The position numbers and the translations under genes were made by a program. A model generated the notes under the pieces. It was not told the DNA's origin. It made no database searches and saw nothing but the letters and a program-made list of their open reading frames with translations. 64,000 bases of DNA, from contig CP093830.1 of the NCBI GenBank assembly GCA_033063855.1, positions 11,036,854 through 11,100,853 on the forward strand, in the 5' to 3' direction. This stretch comes from Smittia aterrima. Taxonomy: Eukaryota; Arthropoda; Insecta; Diptera; Chironomidae. Shown in pieces: positions 48,550-59,300 of this stretch. The first letter of the stretch is position 1. Each line of letters begins with the position of its first letter.

Positions 48550-49625
48550 TCAAAATTGGGAAGTGAAACAAACTTCCAATGAGCTTGTGGCGAAAAGAAT
48601 TTCATTGAGTTTTTCGATTTCCTCGTCAATTTTCTTGATTTCCATTTCAGCGAATTTAATGTTTTCCTTCAATTGCAATATCTTATCTTTATCAGAGATA
48701 TCACAAGATAGAGGATTCAAAGTCATATTCTTGAAGTCTTCGACGATATCAGACGGCGACTTGTTAATTGTGCAGTGTTTAGCAACAGCTTTGTTAAAAT
48801 CCTCTGCATCATAAAAGTTCTCTCGAACGCATAAGTTGCCAGTCAAATCAATTTCATCGTGAGAGTCAGCTCCAAAATTCATTGGTTCAATGTACAAGAG
48901 TCGATTCCCAGCAAGCAGAATCGTCCTAAGAACTTTGTTGGTCGAGAAAACATCAGGCGGCAAAGTTGATAACAAATTGTCTTGCAAATCCAGAAATTCA
49001 AGATCGTGCAATGGTGCGAATGCTTCATTGGGAAGCAATTTAATTAGATTTGACTGAAGCGAGAGCTTCATGAGAGTTCGTAACCCTCTGAATGTCGCCT
49101 CGTCAATTGATTCGATTTGGTTTTGTTCTAAGAAAAGCCACTTTATCGATGTGCAGCCTTCAAAAATGTGCGATCCCATTTTCCGGAACTTTTGATTTGT
49201 TATAAAAATTTTCAACAGATTTGCTGCGTTGATGAAGTGTCCATTGACGGGAGAATCCATTTTTTGATGTGGGAGAATGGCATGAAATGTCTCAATGTTC
49301 GGGAAATGGATGAAAATATCGATCGGCTGTTGAAACAAAAATATTTTTAGATAGAAATTCATTGGAATCTCTTTGAAATTCATCATACCATGTACTTCGT
49401 CTTTTCATCCCATAGAATGAGAATCGCAACGTCATCATGATCATTTCCCTCTTCATGGCTTCCCGAGATTTGAGAGATTTTTGAAGCACTTTGGTCACTG
49501 TTGCTTGTATCCGCGCTATCGATCATTGCTGTGTATTTGGTATCTTCATTACTCACTCCAACGATATGAATTTTTACTGCATTGCATAATCCACACAAAA
49601 AAACGAATTTCAATAATTTTTTCAT
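48550..49625 (-). CDS. Secreted leucine-rich-repeat protein 2 with coiled-coil tail
   Basis: Exons 49389-49625 and 48550-49326 join across a 62-base intron (donor ATG|GTATGA, acceptor CAACAG) in phase 0 to 337 residues. The signal peptide MKKLLKFVFLCGLCNA precedes VKIHIVGV. The N-terminal flank contains a Ser/Asp/His-rich acidic insert (DSADTSNSDQSASK, SHEEGNDHDD) not seen in LRR protein 1. LRRs at ~145-235: IKWLFLEQNQIESI, LMKLSLQSNLIKLL, LEFLDLQDNLLSTL, LRTILLAGNRLLYI. A C-flank with NLCVRENF and KHCTINKS is followed by a coiled coil (LKENIKFAEMEIKKIDEEIE). Same domain order as the neighbour, so a tandem duplicate. Role unknown; recognition or immune function is inference only. Confidence 0.85.
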
Positions 49626-49760
49626 TCTCGGAAGCTTTTAGTTCTTTGACGATTAAAATGAAACTTTTGATCGCGCGATAAAACTTTTTGCTTAAATAGT
49701 TCAATTTGATAAATTCATTTCGTTTTGGTTTGTTAAAGCGCGAATGCTTTATTGAAATGT

Positions 49761-52330
49761 TTAGTTGGGATCAGCATCATCATCATCAGAGCCAAAACAA
49801 TTGAAGTTTTCAGCTAATTCAATAAACTTCTTATTTCTTTCTATTTCATCAAGTTCAACAGTCGTTGCTTGCTCTTGAGATTTCTCTTCATACTGGAAAC
49901 GTTTCAACTTTTCTGATGAAGTAGAAGTTGCTTCCACTTTTTGTTCTTTTAGAATTGTTGACTGGACTTCTTTTGGTTTATTCATTTGATGTGAGCTTGA
50001 TGGAATTGGATTTGAAAACGAGGCAAGAAGTTGCATTAAATTGCTTTTAAGTGGATCGACATTTTCATCGATTTTCAAAGAAGCTTTCGGTTCGATTCTA
50101 ATGTTTTCAGTCTTCGAATTGGATTCAACTTCAACGTGTTGAGTGCTGGTAGCCTGAGCTTCAAGGAATGCGAAAATGTCTTCGGAGCCGTCATCAATTT
50201 TAATTGAACTTGAATTCGGTTGAGACTTTTGATCAATCTCTTCTTCAGGTTCTGAAAAGTCTTCAAAGATTGCGTCAATGTTGTCGATGGAGAAATTCTG
50301 TGGCTTTTGTGAGTTCCTCTGTTTTGGCTGTGAAACAATTTCATCTAACAAGTCCTCAAGTTGAAGACGTTCGAGGATCTGCAGGATCACTTCTTTTGAT
50401 GGTCCCAAGGGAGTTGTAGACTTGGCGATTAATTCTAATTGCAGAAGACTTCCGAAGCTCCAAGAGTTTTCCATAAGCATCACCACAGTCAATGCATCGA
50501 TAATCTCAACTTTCTGACGTAACATTAGCTTAGCGTGACATTTCGTAAGACGATCGAGACTAGAAGAGCATTTTGTTAATAAATTTCAAGTAAAACTGTT
50601 AAGTTGCTTTACCTGTCAAACAATCGCATTGTTTTTCGACTGATCTCAATGCTTTCCTGGTTCCAACAGAACTTAAAGTAATTTGTAAGAATCAGTTTTG
50701 CTGCTGGTGTCATCTCTGGTTTTATCTCCTTAGCTATCAACACATGCTTCTTGATTCTGTCCAAGCTCCACTTTGGCAAAGGAGCCTTTTCTGAACATCC
50801 TCGAAGAATGTGATCGATAATTTCATCATCGAATTCATTATCTTCAGGCTGTCCGAATGCAAAAATGAAATCAAAACGAGAGAGCAGCGATCCTTCCAGT
50901 GCAAAGTTCCCACCTTCGATCGGTCTCGTGATGTTTTTTGTATTCATTCCCCCAAGAATACTAACTTTCGTTGCAATGTCGACCAATTTTCCAGCTAAAA
51001 GAAAAATAATTTTAAAAATTTGAAGAATAATTTTAAGATTATGAAATTTACCTTTTGCGATTGTCATTTTCTGTGCTTCCATCACTTCATGGATCGAGGC
51101 GCGATGTTCAGATTTCATTAAGTTGATTTCATCAATGCAGCAAATTCCGTTGTTAGCTTTGACGAGTGCTCCTCCTTCGATAAACGTGTTACCATCCTCT
51201 TGATAAACGTGAGCAGTTAAGCCTGCATTTGTTGTTGAATAGCCTACAGTAACAACAGAATTGTCTGATATTTGAGAAGCTGCTTTGAGGAGTTGACTTT
51301 TTCCCATTCCGGGATCACCAGCCAACAACATATGACAAATTTCACGTTTTTGCTCTGATGCTGATTTTTCGGAGAGCGATGAACTTCCTCCTGAACAAAG
51401 AACGAGTAGAAGTCCAAGCTTGACAACTGCAAGTCCTTTCAGCTCGGGTGCAACTGAAGTGACAATTTCATCTCGAGCTTCCAACTCATTGCCATCAAAC
51501 TTTGTCAGTGTCGAGTTCCAGCTTTCAGTTACGAAGAAAAGATCTAAATCGGATTGGTTGTTCTTTGATTTCAGTTTTCTTTTCAGAGGTTGAATGTCTA
51601 CAGCTCTCAAAACAGCTTCAGCATTTTCTATTATGTTTCTATCAGAACGTAACTCGAACGTTCCCACAATCTTCACCATCTCACCGATCTCGCACTTTCC
51701 AGCAAGTTCTCTATGAAGCTCAACAGTCAATTGATCTCTATCAGGTCGATCATTAACTGTAATCTTGATCTCTTGATACTGCATGTACTGTAACTCCTTG
51801 TTCTCTCCTATTTCACTATCTTCAGTGTTGAACATTTTGCCTTTGCAATCGCGAGTAACAATGCACTTACTTGGTTCATCGAAAGTAAATTTGTGTTCTG
51901 GTTCAGCTGAGAGAGTTATCTTCTTTTTGCATGTTTTGCAACAGTACTCACGCAGAATTTCTTTAAAGCCTTGGTCGCTTTTATTGTTGATTCTTCCTTC
52001 GACTTGAACTAACGTGAAAAGCTTTGAATAACTAAGATCTGCGTTTGTGAAGTTTGGTAGATTGCAGAATGTGACCGGGAAGTTTAATTTCACGCTGTCA
52101 TACGACGAATCAGCGATTTCCTTTTGTGCAACGTTGAGCGCTTCAATCCATTTTGGCCGTTCAGTCCAAACATTATTGTGATTAGTTAATTTTTTATAAA
52201 GATCCAATCGATGATCCCTCAAACTAGTCAAGTTAATCGGAAGCGCAACAAACGGAAGTTCGTTCAAACTATCTGTCTCGAGTATCTGCAGAACATCCTC
52301 CTTGTTATACGTTTTAATGAACTCAATCAT
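49761..52330 (-). CDS. MCM9: MCM9-like DNA helicase
   Basis: Hexameric AAA+ helicase of the MCM family, which works with MCM8 in homologous recombination, crosslink repair and mismatch repair. Exons 51052-52330, 50613-50994 and 49761-50559 give 819 residues. Features: N-terminal MCM domain; zinc-finger cysteines at ~131, 134, 156 and 162; Walker A GDPGMGKS (338-345); Walker B CCIDE (397-401) in GICCIDEINLMKSEHRASIH; sensor-type NTKN; arginine finger SRFD (465-468); then a winged-helix-like lid (TKCHAKLMLRQKVEIIDALTVVMLMENS) diagnostic for MCM9 over MCM2-7 and MCM8. The ~215-residue C-terminal extension is Ser/Glu/Lys-rich and low in conservation, as in MCM9. Both introns are short (57 and 53 bases); the first is stop-free and 3n. 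AATAAA lies 8 bases after the stop. Head to head with the cyclophilin gene, ~520 bp apart. Confidence 0.9.
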
Positions 52331-52405
52331 GATAAATAAACAAACTTAATTTTACCGCGAAATGAGAAACAGTCGCGTAGCTTTTCGCAGGGAAATTCGA
52401 GAAAA

Positions 52406-52611
52406 GTCTCTCTACTCAATTTGAATTAACGGATTTTCATGCTTAATTTTCAGATTGCCAAAACTCCGTCGTTTCAACATAATTACAATTTTTAATTACT
52501 TCATTGCATTCGCTTTCATTTAAATTGAAAATTAACATTATTTTTTTTGACTTTGTGTCTAATTTGAAATTAGACATTTTAAATCCGTTAATTCAAATTG
52601 AGTAGAGAGAC
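52406..52611. mobile_element. MITE-like segment with perfect 31-bp terminal inverted repeats
   Basis: 52406-52436 (starting GTCTCTCTACTCAATTTG) and 52581-52611 (ending CAAATTGAGTAGAGAGAC) are exact reverse complements over 31 bases, flanking ~144 AT-rich bases. An additional perfect hairpin GTCTAATTTGAAATTAGAC lies inside near 52557-52575. No target-site duplication is obvious at the borders and there is no coding capacity. Either a non-autonomous DNA transposon copy or a regulatory inverted repeat. Confidence 0.55.
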
Positions 52612-52615
52612 AATC

Positions 52616-52678
52616 TTGTCGACCAGTTTTGCTCAGTTGTCGACCAGTTTTGCTCAGTTGTCGACCAGTTTTGCTCAC
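52616..52678 (+). repeat. Three tandem copies of a 21-bp motif
   Basis: Units 52616-52636, 52637-52657 and 52658-52678, each containing GTCGACCAGTTTTGCTCA, identical except for the last base of the third. It begins 4 bases after the right terminal inverted repeat, so it may be part of the same insertion or a cluster of transcription-factor sites in the divergent promoter. Confidence 0.85.
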
Positions 52679-52849
52679 ATAAATATTTCTTTCGAACTTC
52701 TCTTTTTTCCATTTTCCTTCAAAAGTAGAGAATTCTTTACTTAAAAATAGTGTTAGTTGTGATTCTACTTGGTCAGTTAGCTATCGACAATCGAGTTAGC
52801 CATACGCGAGCATTCTAACTTCAGAAAATTAAACTTATTTGATTCTATA

Positions 52850-55195
52850 ATGAGCGATTCAAGAAGTCGCTGCTACTTTGATGTAACGCTTAATTCGTTG
52901 CCTCTTGGTCGAATTGTATTTGAGCTTTACAATGATAAATGTCCAAAGACTTGCGAGAACTTCCGAGCTCTGTGCACCGGTGAAAAAGGAATGGGGAAGG
53001 AGACCGCCTCGCATTTATATTACAAGGTAAGCGAAGAATGGGGAAGCACACAACGAACCCTCTTAATAATCGTAATTGATTGCGATTCCAATCAGTGTAT
53101 GTCAAAATTATTAATGTTTATCCATTTTCAGGGCATTGTATTTCACAGAGTCGTCAAAAACTTTATGATACAATCAGGTGACTTCTCGAATTCAAATGGA
53201 ACCGGCGGAGAGTCTATCTATGGAGGAACATTTGATGATGAAAATCTAACACTCAAACACGACAAGCCATTCCTCTTGTCGATGGCAAATCGCGGCAAAA
53301 ACACGAATGGCAGTCAGTTTTTTATGTAAGCTCAAAGCCAGACCTGTAGGTGGCGTTTAGAAACGCAACACGTAATTGATTTTGTACTGGACACATGAGC
53401 ACCATCAGTCTTGTCTATCATCAATGCGCCATGAATATTTGAATGATTTCTATTGTTTTGTCTCTCCACTCTTTCGCTCTGTAGAACAACAGCGCCTGCT
53501 CCACATTTGGATAAGTGAGTTTAATCATTCATAAGTTTACACGGACATTAATCATAAACTTTTATCAATTGACAGTATTCACGTTGTCTTTGGGCAAGTT
53601 GTTTCTGGTCAAGACGTCGTACGGCAGATTGAAAGTCTACCTGTTGATCGAAATTCTCGGCCATTAGAAGAACCAACAGTGAAAGCTTGTGGAGAGCTTG
53701 TTAAGCAGGTCAAAGGTAGGAGACTGAATTGAATAATTAGAAAGTTAATTTAAAAAAACTTCAATTTTAGCTAAGAAAGAAAAGAAGAAGAAGAAGTCAG
53801 CTGTAAAAAGCGATTCGGACAGTGATTCAAGCGACTCTTCAAAAGCTGGAAAGAAGAAGAAAAAAGAAAAATCCAAGAAGAAGTCAAAGAAACGAGACAT
53901 GAAGTAAGTTCGATATCTAAACAATCGATTATTCAAGCAACTAAAGTATTTATTTTCTTAAGAGCGGAGTCAGCAGAGGAAGGAGAACTTGAGTCGGATC
54001 ACGAAATGCACAACCCTCTCGTTTCAATTACTAAGATTGATCCCAGTGAAATACCTGAGGTTTCACACAAATTTTTGATGAGAGGCGAACGTCGTCGCGA
54101 TAGTCGTGAGTCGGAGAAGAAAGACGATAAGCCGAAAGATCGTGATCGTGGCTTCGGATGGTCGAAGAAATCAGTTCCTGTCTCGAGATCAGGACGAACT
54201 ATTAAAGGAAGAGGAAACTTCCGTTATCGAACACCGTCAAGATCAAGATCTCGCTCTTTTACTCCAGAGCATTGGAAAGCAGCTCAACGAAACGTCATTA
54301 AAATGACTGATTTCGAGCGAATGGGAGAAGAAAAGCGAGTCCGTGAGTTGGAGGTAACACGAAGAGCTGAAGAACGAAAGAAACGTCATGAAGCTTTAAC
54401 AAAAGGCGATGGAAAGAAATCTTTCTTCGAGTTGACTCAAGATGTTCCTGTACCAACTGTTTTGACAGTAGCTAGCAGTTTAACACGACCCGAAAGAACC
54501 GGATCTGTTGACTTGAACGCACTGGATTATGAAGAGAGCGATAGCGATAAGGAACCCCGAGAGAAGTTTAAGAAAAGCGACGATAAGAATGGAAAATCCG
54601 AAACGCGAAAAGACAAAACACGATCTCGATCTCGAGGATCCATTCAAAAGCGAAGCCGTTCTCGCGAAAGATTTAGCAGAGACAGACGAGATTTTCGTCC
54701 TGCAGCTCGTAACAGATTCAATGATAACAAACGATGGGATAACAACCGAGGCGAACGCAACCGTTTCGAAAGTAATCGCTCTAAACGTTCCTCTGATCGT
54801 CGCAGTCGAAGCCGATCAAAGTCGATGTAAGTGAATCTAATATTTTATAAAAATTATCAAGAGTTCCATTTAATTATTTCTACAGAGAGCGCTCACAGCG
54901 CCGCCGTTCGTCATCACAAAAAGCTCATCGGAGTATTCAGTCAGTTCTTCCGGTGACGCAGTCAAAAAGCAGCGAACGCAAAGAACCAAGCAAAGCAACC
55001 TCACAACATAAGAGAAATGTTCCAGATGACATCGAGCTATCGGAACTCGAGAGACGAGTTCAAGAGGCTAAGAAAGTTCTCGAGGTGATGGTGAATGAGA
55101 AAATGAAGGAGAAACGTCGTTCATCGTCAAGCGATGAAAGAAAACGAAAGAAAAATCGCTCTAATAGATCTCGGCGTGATTCAAGCTCCGATTAG
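52850..55195 (+). CDS. SR-rich cyclophilin (Moca-cyp / PPIG family peptidyl-prolyl isomerase)
   Basis: Nuclear peptidyl-prolyl cis-trans isomerase linked to splicing factors and the RNA polymerase II CTD. Exons 52850-53026, 53132-53325, 53485-53514, 53576-53715, 53771-53903, 53963-54826 and 54886-55195 total 1,848 bases, 615 residues. Residues ~8-180 form the cyclophilin domain: FHRVVKNFMIQSGDF (catalytic Arg, Phe, Gln) and PAPHLDNIHVVFGQV, where the cyclosporin-binding Trp of cyclophilin A is His, as in human PPIG. Then a Lys/Ser stretch, a conserved Moca segment (KIDPSEIPEVSHKFLMRGER, SGRTIKGRGNFRYRTPSRSR), a region with FFELTQDVPVPTVLTVASSL, and Arg-Ser-rich tails. The last exon ends with a coiled-coil-like PDDIELSELERRVQEAKKVL and a basic serine-rich end. 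Exon 3 is only 30 bases. AATAAA follows at ~55252. Human PPIG binds the phosphorylated CTD; the RPB1 gene lies 12 kb away, by coincidence as far as can be told. Confidence 0.93.
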
Positions 55196-55429
55196 AAATT
55201 TCTCAGAGATTTCATTTTTTTTGTATTTTCCGCGAGATTTTTTGATTGAAAATAAAATTATTGTTCAAGGATATAAAAATCAAAGATTGTTTTTCATTTT
55301 GTGTTGTCTATAGTCGAATGAAAAAAAACTTTTAACAGAAAATTTCTCGGCCAAAAAGAAGGATTTTGCTTTGAACGACTTTTTATTTCTATTTGTTATC
55401 GACAACAGACTTTTTCACGAAAGTCGGTT

Positions 55430-56236
55430 GATGCAGACTCCGTCGTTACCTACAGTATCAAAAAAATATTTACTTAAAGACTCGTGAGCTTTAGGAAATT
55501 GGTTAAACAAACTATTGGTTCCATTTTTGTAAGCACGTGTAATACATTTCCATGAAAAATATTTACTTTGTGAAAATGTGGCAATCTAAAAGTAAAAGAG
55601 TTCTAGTTTCTTGTAGGGAAAGATTTCAAATTTCTGTAATGATAACAATTTGTCAACAGGAAAAAGAAGCAAATCTGAATCTTAGCCATACAACTCTAAC
55701 TTAAAAAGATTCTCAGATTTGCTCGAAAGGTTTCTTCCAGCTCTTTGTTGTTATCAAATTCTATATTTATTTTAAATAATTAGAAGAATTGATAGAACAG
55801 CAAGCTTTGCGATATCCACGTGAAGTCTGATGTAGACTCCGCCGTTACCTGCAGTAGCAGTTATCAAAAAAATATTTACTTAAAGACTCGTGAGCTTTAC
55901 GAAATTGGTTAAACAAACTATTGGTTCCATTTTTGTATGCACGTGTAATAAATTTCCATGAAAAATATTTACTTTAAGAAACGTGAAAATGTGGCAAACT
56001 AAAAATGAAAAGTTCTAGAATTTCAAGGGTCAAAGATTTCAAATTTCTGTAATGAAAACAACTTGTCAACAGGAAAAATAAGCAAATCTGAATCTTATCT
56101 ATACAACTCTAGCTTAAAAAGATTATCAGATTTGCTCGAAAGGTTTCTTCCAGCTCTTTGTTGTTATCAAATTCTATATTTATTTCAAATAATTAGCAGA
56201 ATTCACAGAACAGCAAGCTTTGCTATATCCACGTGA
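55430..56236 (+). repeat. Two ~400-bp direct repeats upstream of the giant repeat gene
   Basis: 55430-55828 and 55829-56236 are near-identical direct copies, and a third start (GTGAAGTCTGAAG) follows. Landmarks in both: GACTCCG.CGTTACCT, CTATTGGTTCCATTTTTGTA, TTTGTCAACAGGAAAAA or GCTTGTCAACAGGAAAAA-like, AGATTTGCTCGAAAGGTTTC and GATATCCACGTGAAGTCTGA. Each carries two TATTTAC words (55467-55473, 55560-55566, 55873-55879, 55966-55972), which match the forkhead-factor consensus. No coding frame. It lies in the enhancer position for the secreted gene at 56373. Confidence 0.8.
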
Positions 56237-56295
56237 AGTCTGAAGTCTGAACTTTGTCACTGAGTCTGTTTTATCGTCATAATAAGTATTATTCA

Positions 56296-56323
56296 TATAA
56301 AACCGAACTAAATTTCGATCAGT
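56296..56323 (+). promoter_or_regulatory. Core promoter of the giant repeat gene (TATA box and initiator)
   Basis: TATAAAA at 56296-56302 and an arthropod initiator TCAGT at 56319-56323 (A at 56321), 25 bases apart, slightly tighter than the usual ~30. The ATG follows at 56373, leaving a ~50-base leader, as is usual for highly expressed secretory genes. Confidence 0.6.
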
Positions 56324-56372
56324 TCATTAGTTTATCAAGTCATTTACCAAGGTAAAGTTTAAACAGTTTAAC

Positions 56373-59300
56373 ATGAAGTTATTGTTATTTGTATTCGCAT
56401 TCGTCATTATGGTGGAAATTTCAACAATATCCGCGGCACCACAAATTGAAACTACTAAAGAAGAGAATGAAACAACTGAACAGGAAGCCACAACGCCCGA
56501 AGAGAATAATACAACTAAAGAGAATGAAACTACGAAAGAAGAAAATGAAACAACAACTGAACAGGAAGCCACAACGCCCGAAGAGAATAATACAACTAAA
56601 GAGAATGAAACTACGAATGAAGAAAATGAAACAACAACTGAACAGGAAGCCACAACGCCCGAGGAGAATAATACAACTAAAGAGATTGAAACTACGAATG
56701 AAGAAAATGAAACAACAACTGAACAGGAAGCCACAACGCCCGAAGAGAATAATACAACTAAAGAGATTGAAACTACGAATGAAGAAAATGAAACAACAAC
56801 TGAACAGGAAGCCACAACGCCCGAAGAGAATAATACAACTAAAGAGATTGAAACTACGAATGAAGAAAATGAAACAACAACTGAACAGGAAGCCACAACG
56901 CCCGAGGAGAATAATACAACTAAAGAGATTGAAACTACGAATGAAGAAAATGAAACAACAACTGAACAGGAAGCCACAACGCCCGAGGAGAATAATACAA
57001 CTAAAGAGATTGAAACTACGAATGAAGAAAATGAAACAACAACTGAACAGGAAGCCACAACGCCCGAAGAGAATAATACAACTAAAGAGATTGAAACTAC
57101 GAATGAAGAAAATGAAACAACAACTGAACAGGAAGCCACAACGCCCGAGGAGAATAATACAACTAAAGAGATTGAAACTACGAATGAAGAAAATGAAACA
57201 ACAACTGAACAGGAAGCCACAACGCCCGAAGAGAATAATACAACTAAAGAGATTGAAACTACGAATGAAGAAAATGAAACAACAACTGAACAGGAAGCCA
57301 CAACGCCCGAGGAGAATAATACAACTAAAGAGATTGAAACTACGAATGAAGAAAATGAAACAACAACTGAACAGGAAGCCACAACGCCCGAGGAGAATAA
57401 TACAACTAAAGAGATTGAAACTACGAATGAAGAAAATGAAACAACAACTGAACAGGAAGCCACAACGCCCGAGGAGAATAATACAACTAAAGAGATTGAA
57501 ACTACGAATGAAGAAAATGAAACAACAACTGAACAGGAAGCCACAACGCCCGAGGAGAATAATACAACTAAAGAGATTGAAACTACGAATGAAGAAAATG
57601 AAACAACAACTGAACAGGAAGCCACAACGCCCGAGGAGAATAATACAACTAAAGAGATTGAAACTACGAATGAAGAAAATGAAACAACAACTGAACAGGA
57701 AGCCACAACGCCCGAGGAGAATAATACAACTAAAGAGATTGAAACTACGAATGAAGAAAATGAAACAACAACTGAACAGGAAGCCACAACGCCCGAAGAG
57801 AATAATACAACTAAAGAGATTGAAACTACGAATGAAGAAAATGAAACAACAACTGAACAGGAAGCCACAACGCCCGAGGAGAATAATACAACTAAAGAGA
57901 TTGAAACTACGAATGAAGAAAATGAAACAACAACTGAACAGGAAGCCACAACGCCCGAAGAGAATAATACAACTAAAGAGATTGAAACTACGAATGAAGA
58001 AAATGAAACAACAACTGAACAGGAAGCCACAACGCCCGAGGAGAATAATACAACTAAAGAGATTGAAACTACGAATGAAGAAAATGAAACAACAACTGAA
58101 CAGGAAGCCACAACGCCCGAGGAGAATAATACAACTAAAGAGATTGAAACTACGAATGAAGAAAATGAAACAACAACTGAACAGGAAGCCACAACGCCCG
58201 AGGAGAATAATACAACTAAAGAGATTGAAACTACGAATGAAGAAAATGAAACAACAACTGAACAGGAAGCCACAACGCCCGAGGAGAATAATACAACTAA
58301 AGAGATTGAAACTACGAATGAAGAAAATGAAACAACAACTGAACAGGAAGCCACAACGCCCGAGGAGAATAATACAACTAAAGAGATTGAAACTACGAAT
58401 GAAGAAAATGAAACAACAACTGAACAGGAAGCCACAACGCCCGAGGAGAATAATACAACTAAAGAGATTGAAACTACGAATGAAGAAAATGAAACAACAA
58501 CTGAACAGGAAGCCACAACGCCCGAAGAGAATAATACAACTAAAGAGATTGAAACTACGAATGAAGAAAATGAAACAACAACTGAACAGGAAGCCACAAC
58601 GCCCGAAGAGAATAATACAACTAAAGAGATTGAAACTACGAATGAAGAAAATGAAACAACAACTGAACAGGAAGCCACAACGCCCGAGGAGAATAATACA
58701 ACTAAAGAGATTGAAACTACGAATGAAGAAAATGAAACAACAACTGAACAGGAAGCCACAACGCCCGAAGAGAATAATACAACTAAAGAGATTGAAACTA
58801 CGAATGAAGAAAATGAAACAACAACTGAACAGGAAGCCACAACGCCCGAGGAGAATAATACAACTAAAGAGATTGAAACTACGAATGAAGAAAATGAAAC
58901 AACAACTGAACAGGAAGCCACAACGCCCGAGGAGAATAATACAACTAAAGAGATTGAAACTACGAATGAAGAAAATGAAACAACAACTGAACAGGAAGCC
59001 ACAACGCCCGAGGAGAATAATACAACTAAAGAGATTGAAACTACGAATGAAGAAAATGAAACAACAACTGAACAGGAAGCCACAACGCCCGAAGAGAATA
59101 ATACAACTAAAGAGATTGAAACTACGAATGAAGAAAATGAAACAACAACTGAACAGGAAGCCACAACGCCCGAGGAGAATAATACAACTAAAGAGATTGA
59201 AACTACGAATGAAGAAAATGAAACAACAACTGAACAGGAAGCCACAACGCCCGAAGAGAATAATACAACTAAAGAGATTGAAACTACGAATGAAGAAAAT

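Larger units (their letters stand above)
52331..52849. promoter_or_regulatory. Bidirectional promoter region MCM9 / SR-cyclophilin
   Basis: Shared 5' flank of two divergent housekeeping genes. It contains a ~206-bp segment bounded by perfect 31-bp inverted repeats, and a 21-bp motif repeated three times in tandem, both listed separately. No clear TATA box for either gene, as expected for housekeeping promoters. Confidence 0.6.
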
